Assembly (NCBI GenBank): GCA_937895705.1
Contig: CALBKM010000039.1
Location: forward strand, 1-31,495
Length of the DNA: 31,495 bases
From: an uncultured Clostridia bacterium
GTDB lineage: Bacteria; Bacillota; Clostridia; Lachnospirales; Lachnospiraceae
Direction of reading: 5' to 3'
Shown here: positions 23,387 to 31,477 of the stretch, one piece after another
Layout: each line of letters starts with the position of its first letter
Position numbering within the stretch: the stretch's first letter is position 1
Position numbers and translations under genes: made by a program
Notes under the pieces: generated by a model
What the model was told of the DNA's origin: nothing
The model's input: the letters and a program-made list of their open reading frames with translations, nothing else
Databases searched by the model: none

Positions 23387-23893
23387 ATGAAAGAAGTTAA
23401 GTTTTCGGTACAGATAACGGTAAAGGATATGTTTGCCTTTTTGATGCATCATTCTTATCGCGGAGTGTCTTTGCTGGCGGATGCCATTGTAACCTTCGGA
23501 GCCATCGGACTATTAATTGCCGGCTTCGGTAAGGGAGACCCGGTAAAGACCGTGGCGCTGATTTTTGTGGCAATGCTGTTTACGGTGGTGCATCCGTTGC
23601 AGTTGTACAGCAAAGCCAGAAAGCAAGTGACGAAAAATGAAGTATTCAAAAAGCCGTTGGACTATGTATTGACCGATGAAGGGATTACTTTAAGTCAGGA
23701 TGCGGAGAGTCAATCCATTACCTGGGGGGATGTGTATCAGGTAAAAGAATACAAGTCTCAGATTTTAGTGTATACCGGTCGTGTATATGCATTTATTTGG
23801 CCGAAGAGAGAACTCAACGGGTGCGAGGCTGAAGTAAAAGAGTTCTTTAAGAAGCATTTGTCCGGCCAGGTAGCGGGAAAAAGTGTGAAATAA
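23387..23893 (+). CDS. YcxB-like membrane protein
   Basis: A 168-residue protein with two membrane helices at about 25-45 (LLADAIVTFGAIGLLIAGFG) and 50-70, then a small soluble domain. The soluble part (LDYVLTDEGITLSQDAESQS, then TWGDVYQVKEYKSQILVYTG and the late Trp-Pro-Lys-Arg) matches the YcxB-like C-terminal domain, where the start VLTDEGI and the WxxVxxVxEY strand are diagnostic. No function is established for the family. AAAGGAG sits 10 bases before the ATG. It lies 38 bases behind the hydrolase and 47 ahead of tsaE. Confidence 0.75.
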   Translation: MKEVKFSVQITVKDMFAFLMHHSYRGVSLLADAIVTFGAIGLLIAGFGKGDPVKTVALIFVAMLFTVVHPLQLYSKARKQVTKNEVFKKPLDYVLTDEGITLSQDAESQSITWGDVYQVKEYKSQILVYTGRVYAFIWPKRELNGCEAEVKEFFKKHLSGQVAGKSVK

Positions 23894-23940
23894 GTATTTG
23901 CGAAGTTTGTAACCGGCAAAAAAGCAAAAAAGGAGCAGCT

Positions 23941-24360
23941 ATGAAGTATGATAGTTTTTCGGCAGAAGAAACCTATGCCTTTGGAAAAAAGTTGGGAGAA
24001 GAGGCAAGGCCTGGGGCAGTGTATTGCCTATCCGGTGATCTGGGGGTAGGGAAAACCGTGTTTACCAAAGGATTTGCGGTAGGCCTGGGTGTTACCGACA
24101 CGGTGAACAGCCCCACCTTTACCATTGTGCAGGAGTATCGGGGACGTCTGCCGTTTTACCATTTTGACGTGTACCGTATTGAGGAACCGGAGGAAATGGA
24201 GGAAATCGGCTACGAGGACTATTTTTACGGAGACGGAGCCTGCATGATCGAGTGGGCGGAGTTGATTGAAGAATTGATTCCGGCGGATGCGGTGAAGGTG
24301 TTCATCAGTAAGGATTTGCAAAAGGGGACGGATTACCGTTTGATTACGGTGGGAGAATAA
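23941..24360 (+). CDS. tsaE: tRNA threonylcarbamoyladenosine biosynthesis ATPase TsaE
   Basis: TsaE is the ATPase that drives the TsaB-TsaD complex in making t6A at position 37 of ANN-decoding tRNAs. Walker A is GDLGVGKT at residues 32-39. The family block SPTFTIVQEY follows at about 59, then FYHFDVYRIEEPEEMEEIGY with the conserved Asp-x-Tyr-Arg, and IEWAELIEELIP at the end. It has 139 residues, of normal length. AAAAAAGGAG lies six bases before the ATG. tsaB follows after 28 bases with rimI next, the conserved Firmicute order; tsaD is not in the window. Confidence 0.96.
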   Translation: MKYDSFSAEETYAFGKKLGEEARPGAVYCLSGDLGVGKTVFTKGFAVGLGVTDTVNSPTFTIVQEYRGRLPFYHFDVYRIEEPEEMEEIGYEDYFYGDGACMIEWAELIEELIPADAVKVFISKDLQKGTDYRLITVGE

Positions 24361-24388
24361 AGGATTTTACTCTGAGAGGTGAAATTAC

Positions 24389-25108
24389 ATGAAGATTTTA
24401 GCGATTGACAGCTCGGGACTGATTGCGTCTGCGGCATTGGCTACAGAGGATGCGGTGTTAGCCGAGTACACAACCAATTATAAAAAGACTCATTCCCAAA
24501 CGTTGCTTCCGATGATTGATGAAATCGTGAAGATGACGGAGACGGAGCTTTCGGAACTGGATGCTATTGCAGTAACGGCGGGACCGGGTTCCTTTACGGG
24601 ACTTCGTATCGGGTCTGCGACCGCAAAAGGCTTGGGACAGGCCCTGAATAAGCCGCTCATTGCGGTTCCGACCACGGAAGCGCTGGCTTGGAATTTCTGC
24701 GGAACGGAGGCGGTAATCTGTCCGCTGATGGATGCCAGACGGTCTCAGGTGTATACGGGATTATACCGTTGGAACAAAGAAACAGAAACCATGGACTGCC
24801 TGTTTGAACAGCAGGCGGTGGCGGTAGAGGACATCATTGCGGAAGTGAACAGTTTGGGATGCCCGGTGATTTATCTGGGAGACGGTGCGGATGCGTATAA
24901 GGCAGTACTTGCAGAGAAGACGCAGGTTACATTCTCTTTTGCACCGGTACATATGAGTAAGCAGCGGGCGGCATCTTTGGCAGCCTGTGCTTTTATGTAC
25001 GCTAAGGAAGGAAAACTTGTGAGTGCGGCGGAATTCGTGCCGACCTATCTTCGGAAATCTCAGGCAGAGAGGGAGAGAGAAGAAAAGGAACGGGCAGAAC
25101 AGGCGTAG
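24389..25108 (+). CDS. tsaB: tRNA threonylcarbamoyladenosine biosynthesis protein TsaB
   Basis: TsaB is the catalytically inactive ASKHA-fold partner that scaffolds TsaD and TsaE in t6A synthesis. The protein begins MKILAIDSSGLIASAAL, has HSQTLLPMID at about residue 35, and the family block AVTAGPGSFTGLRIG at about 61-75. The last 15 residues are Glu/Arg-rich (REREEKERAEQA), probably a disordered tail. At 239 residues it is of usual length. GAGAGGTG precedes the ATG. Confidence 0.95.
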   Translation: MKILAIDSSGLIASAALATEDAVLAEYTTNYKKTHSQTLLPMIDEIVKMTETELSELDAIAVTAGPGSFTGLRIGSATAKGLGQALNKPLIAVPTTEALAWNFCGTEAVICPLMDARRSQVYTGLYRWNKETETMDCLFEQQAVAVEDIIAEVNSLGCPVIYLGDGADAYKAVLAEKTQVTFSFAPVHMSKQRAASLAACAFMYAKEGKLVSAAEFVPTYLRKSQAEREREEKERAEQA

Positions 25109-25177
25109 GAAAGAAGAACAGAGCGGGGAATCGGACGACGGAGGAACTGTTGCGGAATCCCGCAGAGGGAGATTTGT

Positions 25178-25627
25178 TTGGATAAAAATTGGATTGTTAG
25201 GCAAATGACAGAGGAAGACGTGGCGGCAGTAGCAGCTCTGGAGGCAGAGAACTTTTCCAGACCGTGGAGCTACGAGGCTTTTTTTAAGACACTGTCGGAT
25301 GAAAATTATATTGTAATCATAGCAAAGGAAACGGACGCATTATTGGGATACTGCGTCCTTCTTTGTACCGGAGAAGAAGCGGACATTACCAATGTGTGCA
25401 CCGCTCCGGAAGCCAGGGGAAGAGGCGTGGCAACAGGAATGTTGACGGCGCTTATGGAGGAAGGAAAATCCCGAGGTGTTGCGGCGTTTTTCCTGGAAGT
25501 AAGGGAAAGCAATACTCCGGCAAGATCTTTATATACAAAGCTTGGTTTTGAGGAAATCGGTTTGCGGAAGAATTATTATGAGGAGCCGCGGGAGCATGCG
25601 GTGCTGATGAAATATATGTTGGAGTAA
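25178..25627 (+). CDS. rimI: Ribosomal protein S18-alanine N-acetyltransferase
   Basis: RimI is a GNAT enzyme that acetylates the N-terminal alanine of ribosomal protein S18. The 149 residues show the fold in order: VRQMTEEDVAAVAALEAENF, the acetyl-CoA loop Ala-Arg-Gly-Arg-Gly-Val-Ala-Thr-Gly at about 70-80, FFLEVRESNTPARSLYTKLG with the family's LEVR and the Asn-x-x-Ala-x-x-Leu-Tyr core, and the end REHAVLMKYML. The start is a TTG at 25178 with GAGGGAG about 6 bases upstream; the first ATG (25205) would remove the first strand. Its place after tsaE-tsaB is the usual Firmicute cluster and supports RimI over other acetyltransferases. Confidence 0.92.
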   Translation: MDKNWIVRQMTEEDVAAVAALEAENFSRPWSYEAFFKTLSDENYIVIIAKETDALLGYCVLLCTGEEADITNVCTAPEARGRGVATGMLTALMEEGKSRGVAAFFLEVRESNTPARSLYTKLGFEEIGLRKNYYEEPREHAVLMKYMLE

Positions 25628-25658
25628 GAAAAACAGAGTTTGTGAGGAGAAGTTGCAT

Positions 25659-26087
25659 ATGCGAATGATAATCGAACAAACCAAGGACTATCCGAATCGT
25701 ATGGTATATAACCCGGAAACAAATGCGTTTTCGGAATCGGAAAAGGAGTCGCTGGCGCATGCAAGAGGGTTTGACTACCCGTACGGTTGGGTGAAAGAGT
25801 CCGGAACTCCGCCGGCACCCCACTGTGATTGTATGTTGATGTCAACAAAAGAATATAATCTTGGGGACGAGGTGGAAATAAAACTCATCGGAATGTTTAA
25901 GCGCAATGACGGAGACCATAAATACATTGTGGTGGAAATAAGCCGTGAGACAAATGATTACGCGGAACTTCTGGCGGAGGAAAAGGAAGCACTGCACAAG
26001 CTTTATCCGCGTGCGGGTGAGGGTGAAGGATGGTTCGGAAAAGAAGACGCGGCGTGGTGTTATGAGCACTGTGAGAAAGCGTTATAG
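25659..26087 (+). CDS. Family I inorganic pyrophosphatase-like protein, degenerate active site
   Basis: A 142-residue protein whose middle aligns by eye with family I inorganic pyrophosphatases. YPYGWVKESG corresponds to the YGFIPQT block, the CDCMLM segment to the DPLDVLVL block, LGDEVEIKLIGMFKRNDGDHK to the GVxxMxDxxExDDK block. The equivalents of E. coli Asp70, Asp102 and Lys104 are present, but the Asp65/Asp67 positions are Ala/Pro-His-Cys, so normal metal binding looks damaged. It may hydrolyse another diphosphate or only bind it. A TTG at 25653 is in frame; AGGAG lies nine bases before the ATG at 25659, which I used. Confidence 0.6.
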   Translation: MRMIIEQTKDYPNRMVYNPETNAFSESEKESLAHARGFDYPYGWVKESGTPPAPHCDCMLMSTKEYNLGDEVEIKLIGMFKRNDGDHKYIVVEISRETNDYAELLAEEKEALHKLYPRAGEGEGWFGKEDAAWCYEHCEKAL

Positions 26088-26104
26088 GTGCGGAGAGAAT
26101 TGAG

Positions 26105-26557
26105 ATGTTAAAGAAGAATTATAAATTTGGTTTCGAGATTTGGGGACTGAATCTTTTCCTGATTATCATGCTCCCCAACTTTATCTGGTTTGCGGTGCCG
26201 GCACCCAATGATATTTTACGGGCAGAGTCGGTGACTAAAGTGGCGGATGCTATCGGGTCGGTCTGTCAGGTAGTCATGGTTGCAGCGTTATGTGTATTGA
26301 TACATAAGGAACGCAAAAAGTTTAGTATAACTTCGTTGATTAAGGCGGTAATTGTTTGTTGCCTGTTATATTGGGGAAGTTGGATATTGTATTATACCGG
26401 CGTGACAAGTGCAGCGGTAATACTAGGTATGACGGTGGCACCGTGCCTTGCTTTTTTGTTCTTTGCGCTGGACAGAAAGAATCGGATTGCATTGATTCCG
26501 ATAGGTGTGTTTACGGTGTGTCATGTGATATTCGGAGTGGTGAATTTTATAATATGA
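26105..26557 (+). CDS. Small multi-pass membrane protein, function unknown
   Basis: A 150-residue protein with about five hydrophobic helices: LNLFLIIMLPNFIWFAV, ADAIGSVCQVVMVAALCVLI, LIKAVIVCCLLYWGSWILYY, AAVILGMTVAPCLAFLFFAL and LIPIGVFTVCHVIFGVVNFI. It has short basic cytoplasmic loops such as HKERKK. I do not recognise the family. A GGAGAG site precedes the ATG. Its stop codon overlaps the start of the rhomboid gene as ATGA, so it is co-translated with that protease and the Nudix hydrolase. Confidence 0.75.
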   Translation: MLKKNYKFGFEIWGLNLFLIIMLPNFIWFAVPAPNDILRAESVTKVADAIGSVCQVVMVAALCVLIHKERKKFSITSLIKAVIVCCLLYWGSWILYYTGVTSAAVILGMTVAPCLAFLFFALDRKNRIALIPIGVFTVCHVIFGVVNFII

Positions 26558-27180
26558 GAGAAAGCTGGAAGAAAATGAAAATAAAAAGCAGAAAAGCAAC
26601 ACTTATCATAGCGGGACTCAATATATTTGCATTCATCGCAAATCTTGTAATCGGAGGAGGAAGCTTCTTTGGCTTATTCATCTCCGGTGGCGGATATTTA
26701 AAGGAATACGGAGAAGTGTCTTTTGCCCTTATAGGGTCGCAGGGACAGTGGTGGCGGCTTCTGACCTGCGGATACCTGCATATGGGGATCATCCATCTGG
26801 AAGGAAATCTTGTGGCGTTGAAAATTGTAGGCGATAAGGCAGAAGAAAAGATAGGGCCGTTTAAGTTGCTCTTGCTATACAATTTCGGAACGGTGCTTAC
26901 TGCGTTTCTTTGGTGTTTGATTTTTCGGAATGGCACCATAATAGGTGCGTCCCTCGGGATTTTTGTGTTGTTGGGTATTGTATGTGTTTGGCTTCTGAAG
27001 GGGAAAGAGAATCAAGGTATCAGTCTGGCTCCGGCGGAGAAATGTTATCTGTTGGTTTATGTGATTGTGGGATGTTTTCTTGGTCTAGGGACCATTGTGG
27101 TGCATGCAATCGGATTTGTAATCGGTTTGTTGGTAGGAGTTGTTATGTTAAAAATGAATTTACGAGGGATGACAGAATGA
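26554..27180 (+). CDS. Rhomboid family intramembrane serine protease
   Basis: A 208-residue six-helix membrane protease. The family landmarks are present in order: WWRLLTCGYLHMGIIHLEGN (loop 1 WR region and the HxxxN helix), the catalytic serine S133 in G-A-S-L-G-I-F, and H184 in VVHAIGFVIGLLVG, the helix-6 histidine of the dyad with its GxxxG face. The usual GASG is GASLG here, with Gly moved one place. Rhomboids cut within the membrane to release proteins; the target is unknown. The ATG overlaps the previous stop (ATGA), and its stop overlaps the Nudix start in the same way. An ATG at 26575 is an alternative start. Confidence 0.85.
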   Translation: MRESWKKMKIKSRKATLIIAGLNIFAFIANLVIGGGSFFGLFISGGGYLKEYGEVSFALIGSQGQWWRLLTCGYLHMGIIHLEGNLVALKIVGDKAEEKIGPFKLLLLYNFGTVLTAFLWCLIFRNGTIIGASLGIFVLLGIVCVWLLKGKENQGISLAPAEKCYLLVYVIVGCFLGLGTIVVHAIGFVIGLLVGVVMLKMNLRGMTE

Positions 27181-27626
27181 AACGCACAGAAACAGCAGAA
27201 TTGACGGTATTATGCCTGATTCGGAGAGGCAACGAATACTTGTTACAGGACAGAATCAAAAAAGACTGGAAGGGATTTACCCTGCCGGGCGGTCATGTAG
27301 AGCCTGGAGAGTCCATTGTGGATGCGGTGGTCCGGGAAATGAAAGAGGAGACCGGACTTACGGTAGAAAATCCGAAACTGTGTGGTGTAAAACAGTTTCC
27401 CATTGACGGTGGCAGATACCTTGTATTTTTGTTTGTGGCAGATCGGTTCTCGGGAGAGATTGTTTCTTCGGAAGAAGGAGCCATGCACTGGGTGAAGAAA
27501 GAGGACTTGCCAAAGGTGAATCTGGTCAATGATTTTAAGGAATTGTTGGATGTTATGTTAGATGAGAATTTGAGTGAGTTTCAGTACGTGGTGGAGGACG
27601 GTAGCTGGAAGGTTGTGCAAAAATAG
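27177..27626 (+). CDS. Nudix hydrolase, MutT/8-oxo-dGTPase-like
   Basis: A 149-residue Nudix enzyme hydrolysing a nucleoside diphosphate linked to another group. The Nudix box G-x5-E-x7-REUxEExGU is complete at residues 39-61 (G39, E45, R53, E54, E57, E58, G60). The N-terminus MKRTETAELTVLCLIRRGNE and the early YLLQDRIKKDWKGFTLPGG fit the 8-oxo-dGTP diphosphatase (MTH1-like) branch, but substrate cannot be fixed by eye. It starts at 27177, overlapping the rhomboid stop as ATGA. The following gene starts after 10 bases. Confidence 0.9.
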   Translation: MKRTETAELTVLCLIRRGNEYLLQDRIKKDWKGFTLPGGHVEPGESIVDAVVREMKEETGLTVENPKLCGVKQFPIDGGRYLVFLFVADRFSGEIVSSEEGAMHWVKKEDLPKVNLVNDFKELLDVMLDENLSEFQYVVEDGSWKVVQK

Positions 27627-27636
27627 GAGGTTATCC

Positions 27637-28308
27637 ATGAGCAAAAAACTATTCCTACAAGCAATCATAAAATTTGTTTTCGGTATTCTTTTGGTCGGAC
27701 TTTTGGTGTTTTTACCGGCGGGAACGTTGCGCTTTTTCAGCGGTTGGCTCTTTATGGGAATTTTGTTTATTCCGATGTTTGTCGCCGGGCTTGTAATGAT
27801 GGTAAAAAATCCGAAATTGTTAGAATCACGCCTGAATGCAAAGGAGAAGCAGGCAGACCAAAGCCTTGTGGTAAAGCTCAGCGGACTCATGTTTCTGGTG
27901 GGCTTTCTTGTGGCGGGACTGGATTTCCGGTTCGGCTGGTTTCTGTTACCGAAAGGTGTATCCATCGGTGCTGCGGTAGTGTTTTTAGTCGCATATGTGC
28001 TTTATGCGGAGGTGCTTCGGGAGAATACATATCTGTCCCGTACCATCGAAGTGCAGGAAAATCAGAAGGTTATCGATACGGGGCTGTACGGCATTGTGCG
28101 ACATCCGATGTATTTTGCTACGGTTCTGTTGTTTTTGGCGATGCCGCTTGTTTTGGGTTCTTTGATTTCGTTTGTAATCTTTCTTGCGTATCCGCTTATT
28201 ATTGCAAAGAGAATCAAGGGAGAAGAGCAGTTTTTGGAACAGGAACTGACCGGATACCGGGAATATAAAGAGAAAGTGAAGTATCGTCTGATACCGTTTA
28301 TTTGGTAG
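27637..28308 (+). CDS. Isoprenylcysteine carboxyl methyltransferase (ICMT)-family membrane methyltransferase
   Basis: A 223-residue protein with five or six membrane helices and the family's C-terminal SAM-binding motif TGLYGIVRHPMYFATVL (Arg-His-Pro-x-Tyr), then EEQFLEQELTGYREYKEKVK and YRLIPFIW. These proteins methylate lipid-like or carboxyl groups. In bacteria lacking prenylated proteins the substrate is unknown and may be a phospholipid or quinone-type molecule. AGGAGG lies seven bases before the ATG. It belongs to the same gene train as the Nudix hydrolase, 10 bases behind its stop. Confidence 0.85.
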   Translation: MSKKLFLQAIIKFVFGILLVGLLVFLPAGTLRFFSGWLFMGILFIPMFVAGLVMMVKNPKLLESRLNAKEKQADQSLVVKLSGLMFLVGFLVAGLDFRFGWFLLPKGVSIGAAVVFLVAYVLYAEVLRENTYLSRTIEVQENQKVIDTGLYGIVRHPMYFATVLLFLAMPLVLGSLISFVIFLAYPLIIAKRIKGEEQFLEQELTGYREYKEKVKYRLIPFIW

Positions 28309-28330
28309 GAATTATACTTGGAGGATTCGT

Positions 28331-28969
28331 ATGAGTACCTATATTTTGACCAGCATGTTTCCGAATGGATTTCATGCACAGGCTGCGGAGGTGTTCCGGC
28401 AGAAAATAAGCAAAAGAAATAAGTTTGCGTTTGTGGCATCCGAGTTTGAACATCTGCATGAGAAGACGGATAAGTATTTTCATTTCTTCTTGAATATGTT
28501 TGAAAATGTCGGGATTCATTTTGAAGAAGCATATGTGGTTGACGGCAGAATGAATGCGGAGCAAGCACAAAAGAAGGTTGCGGAAGCGGATATGATATGG
28601 TTGTCGGGAGGAGATACACCGACACAGTTTGGGTATTTTCAAAAATACGGTTTGGATAGGGCTTTAAGAGAACATGACGGAGTGATGATTGGAATGAGTG
28701 CAGGGACCATTAACATGGCAAAAACGGCAATTTGTACGTCATCCTGCGGTCATTACAAACAAGAGATTTATAGTGGTCTCGGTTGTGTGGATATTTCGGT
28801 GGAACCGCATTTTGTCAGAGATAATGTTTCGGAGGAACTGCTGGCGTTATCTGAAGAATATACAATTTATGGATTGTGCGATGACGGGTTGATTGTATGT
28901 TCCGGGGAGAAGGTGGAGTTTTACGGAGAGGTATATAGAATTAGTCACGAGACTGTTGAGAAGATATAA
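28331..28969 (+). CDS. Peptidase S51-like (dipeptidase E / cyanophycinase fold) protein
   Basis: A 212-residue protein of the type 1 glutamine-amidotransferase-like fold. ADMIWLSGGDTPTQFGYF carries the GGDT turn, and the nucleophile elbow is GMSAG with S123. VSVEPHF supplies the late His region. These are the marks of S51 dipeptidases (PepE), which cut Asp-Xaa dipeptides. It lacks a signal peptide, so it acts in the cytoplasm. GGAGG lies 6-7 bases before the ATG. Catalytic assignment rests on motif position only. Confidence 0.85.
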   Translation: MSTYILTSMFPNGFHAQAAEVFRQKISKRNKFAFVASEFEHLHEKTDKYFHFFLNMFENVGIHFEEAYVVDGRMNAEQAQKKVAEADMIWLSGGDTPTQFGYFQKYGLDRALREHDGVMIGMSAGTINMAKTAICTSSCGHYKQEIYSGLGCVDISVEPHFVRDNVSEELLALSEEYTIYGLCDDGLIVCSGEKVEFYGEVYRISHETVEKI

Positions 28970-29059
28970 GGGAAACTTTTGTGTTCTGCGTGTCTACGTT
29001 CCGTAGGTAGTAAAACCTTCCTTTCAGGATTATGATGGCACCATAGGAGGTGCGAAACA

Positions 29060-29694
29060 ATGAATCAATATATTACGGGAGCAGTCATTAAAGAATTGCG
29101 GGAAAAAATCATTTTACGCAGGCAGAGCTTGCGGGGAAGCTGAATGTGTCGGACAAGACGGTGTCAAAATGGGAAACAGGAAAAGGCTATCCGGATATTT
29201 CCTTGCTGGAGCCTATTGCCAAGGTGTTCGGTGTTTCAATTACGGAATTACTGACCGGGAATGCGGTCAGTAACGGAAATGTGTCGGCAAATATGTTACG
29301 TTCGCGGTTTTATGTTTGCCCGGTGTGCGGAAATGTGATTCACAGTATGGGAGAAGCGGTGATTCACTGTCACGGAATATTGCTTACCACCTGCCGGGCG
29401 GAATCGCCAGACGACACCCATAAGGTATGCATCGAAAAGGTAGAAGATGAGTACTATGTCCGCGTTGTGCATGATATGACGAAGCAGCATTATATTTCCT
29501 TTATTGCGGCGCTGGGTTCGGACAAGATGCAGATGGTGAAGCTTTATCCGGAAGGAAACGCAGAGGCAAGAGTCAAGATAAACGGCGTGAGAACATTGCT
29601 GTTTTATTGTAACAGAGACGGATTGTTTTCGGTGGATGTGAGGAAAGAAGATAGAAAAGCAAATGTGCAGAGTAGGAAAGAAAAGCAATGTTAG
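29060..29694 (+). pseudogene. XRE-family regulator with a single-base frameshift near its start
   Basis: From the ATG at 29060 (AGGAGG nine bases upstream) the reading frame gives MNQYITGAVIKELREK, then ATC-ATT and a stop at about 29141-29143. In the other frame the sequence continues as a perfect HTH: NHFTQAELAGKLNVSDKT, then WETGKGYPDISLLEPIAKVF. The switch is at the A6 run 29103-29108; one more A would restore GAA-AAA-AAT-CAT. The rest (VCPVCGNVIHSMGEAVIHC) has a Cys-x2-Cys knuckle and a sensor-like domain to 29694. It may be a real frameshift, slippage in the A run, or a sequencing error. The end overlaps the methyltransferase start by 7 bases. Confidence 0.75.
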
Positions 29695-30284
29695 AGAATG
29701 AAACTACATGGGACAAGCTCCTGCAAATAAAATCAACCGGTCGGGACGATTCGAATTCCGACCAATATCGATACCCTTACGAGCCTACACCTTACTGTGT
29801 TTTGGAACGCTTGGCCAATAGCGGTCTGATTCGTAAAAAGGATGTAGTTTTGGACTATGGTTGCGGAAAGGGGCGTGTGGATTTCTTTTTGGCTTATCAG
29901 ACCAAGGCAAGTACTCTGGGGATAGAATATGATGAACGTATTTATCAGGGGACGCTGGAAAACCGGAAGACTGCCGTGGCGGGAGCAAGGACGGAGTTTA
30001 TAGCGGCGAGAGCGGAAGAATATGAGGTACCGGAAAACGTCAACCGGTTCTATTTCTTCAACCCGTTTTCTGTGGAATTGCTTCGGAAGGTCATGGCGAG
30101 AATTCTGGAATCCTATTATGAGAGCCCAAGAGAAATGTATTTGTTTTTTTATTATCCGTCGGAGGAATACATTTCTTATCTCATGACCGTAGATGAGTTG
30201 GAATTTTACGACGAGATTGATTGCAGTGATTTGTTTGCGGGAAATGATGAACGAGAACGGATACTGATTTTTTTGTTACTTTAA
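29688..30284 (+). CDS. Class I SAM-dependent methyltransferase
   Basis: A 198-residue protein with the SAM motif VVLDYGCGKGRVDFFLAYQT (Rossmann loop Asp-Tyr-Gly-Cys-Gly-Lys-Gly) at about 53-72, then the acidic end of strand 2 (GIEYDERIYQG), and the motif FYFFNPFSVELL at about residue 125. Asn-Pro-Phe after strand 4 resembles the NPPY/NPF of N-methylating families, but the substrate is unknown. It overlaps the frameshifted HTH gene by 7 bases. GGAAAGAAAAG lies before the ATG. fliB follows after 18 bases. Confidence 0.8.
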   Translation: MLENETTWDKLLQIKSTGRDDSNSDQYRYPYEPTPYCVLERLANSGLIRKKDVVLDYGCGKGRVDFFLAYQTKASTLGIEYDERIYQGTLENRKTAVAGARTEFIAARAEEYEVPENVNRFYFFNPFSVELLRKVMARILESYYESPREMYLFFYYPSEEYISYLMTVDELEFYDEIDCSDLFAGNDERERILIFLLL

Positions 30285-30302
30285 AGAGAACGGGAGGTCA
30301 TT

Positions 30303-31436
30303 ATGTTATATGTAAGACCGGAGTATTATGATAAATTTAAGTGCGTGGCGGACCGGTGCGAAGCGACGTGCTGTGCCGGATGGCAGATTGTGATTGATGA
30401 AGCGGCGCTTCTTCGCTATAAATCCGAGTCGGGCGAGTACGGAGAGACTTTGCGGAACCGGATTGACTTTGCGGAAGGCGTGTTTGTGCAGGATAGTCAT
30501 AAACGATGTGCTTTTCTGAAGGAGAATAATCTGTGCGAGATGTATGAGTGTCTGGGGGAGGAGAGTCTTTGTGCTACCTGTACGAATTATCCGAGACATA
30601 TCGAAGAATTTGAAAATCTGCGTGAAATCACATTGACGGTTTCCTGTCCGGAAGTGGCAAGGATTCTGCAGGAACAGAAAGAACCGGTGAAGTTTTCGGA
30701 AGAGGAAATCAATACGGAAGAGGAAGAATTTGAAGATTTTGATCCCTTCTTTTTCTCCTATTTAGAGGACGCCAGAAAGATAATGATATCCATTCTGCAA
30801 AATAGAAACTTGTCCGTAGCGGTGCGGGTTTTCCTGGTGCAAAAAATGGCAGAAGAAATGCAGGACATTATTGAGGTAAGTGATTTATTTGATTTGGCGG
30901 ATGTGTTTGAAAACTATGAGGAAGAGGATAATCTTGCAAATGCCGTCCGGATGGCAGAGAGGGATATAAAGGCATTCTATGAAAATGAAACGGAAAGGTT
31001 CTTTTATTCGAAAACGGTATTTGAACGGTTATACAAGCTGGAATTTTTAAGTGAGGATTGGAAAGCATATTTGGACAAGTGTTGGATGACATTGTACGGT
31101 AAGGGTGCACGAGGCTACCGTAACGTACAGGAAAAGTTTCAAGAATACTGCGAGCTGGCACCAATTGACGGGATAAACATGGACATTCTTTTGGAACAGC
31201 TGCTGGTATACTTTGTGTTTGCCTATTTCTGCGGTGCGGTGTACGATGATAATGTCCTCGGGAAAATCAGGATGACGGTAGACAGCGTTACGGTTCTGTA
31301 TCAAATGTTTCTGGCAAAGTGGGCAGAACAGGACGGACACTTATCGGGAGAAGATATAAAGAAAATTATGTATCGGTATTCCAGAGAATTGGAGCATTCG
31401 GATGTGAATCTGGGAAGGATGCAAAGAGTTAAATAA
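30303..31436 (+). CDS. fliB: Flagellin lysine-N-methylase
   Basis: FliB methylates lysines on exported flagellin and carries a Cys-rich iron-sulfur-type region. The 377 residues begin MLYVRPEYYDKFKCVADRCE with C14, C19, C23 and C24, followed by a second group: RCAFLKENNLCEMYECLGEE and LCATCTNYPRH. This YKCxxxxCxxxCCxGW then CPFL-like pattern is the family hallmark. Length fits (about 380-400). AGGTC with GGGAGG lies just before the ATG. No flagellin or other flagellar gene is in the window, so the link to motility is by homology only. Confidence 0.92.
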   Translation: MLYVRPEYYDKFKCVADRCEATCCAGWQIVIDEAALLRYKSESGEYGETLRNRIDFAEGVFVQDSHKRCAFLKENNLCEMYECLGEESLCATCTNYPRHIEEFENLREITLTVSCPEVARILQEQKEPVKFSEEEINTEEEEFEDFDPFFFSYLEDARKIMISILQNRNLSVAVRVFLVQKMAEEMQDIIEVSDLFDLADVFENYEEEDNLANAVRMAERDIKAFYENETERFFYSKTVFERLYKLEFLSEDWKAYLDKCWMTLYGKGARGYRNVQEKFQEYCELAPIDGINMDILLEQLLVYFVFAYFCGAVYDDNVLGKIRMTVDSVTVLYQMFLAKWAEQDGHLSGEDIKKIMYRYSRELEHSDVNLGRMQRVK

Positions 31437-31477
31437 ACTTGAATTTAGCGAACAGATTAAGCGGGGAGGTTTATATC

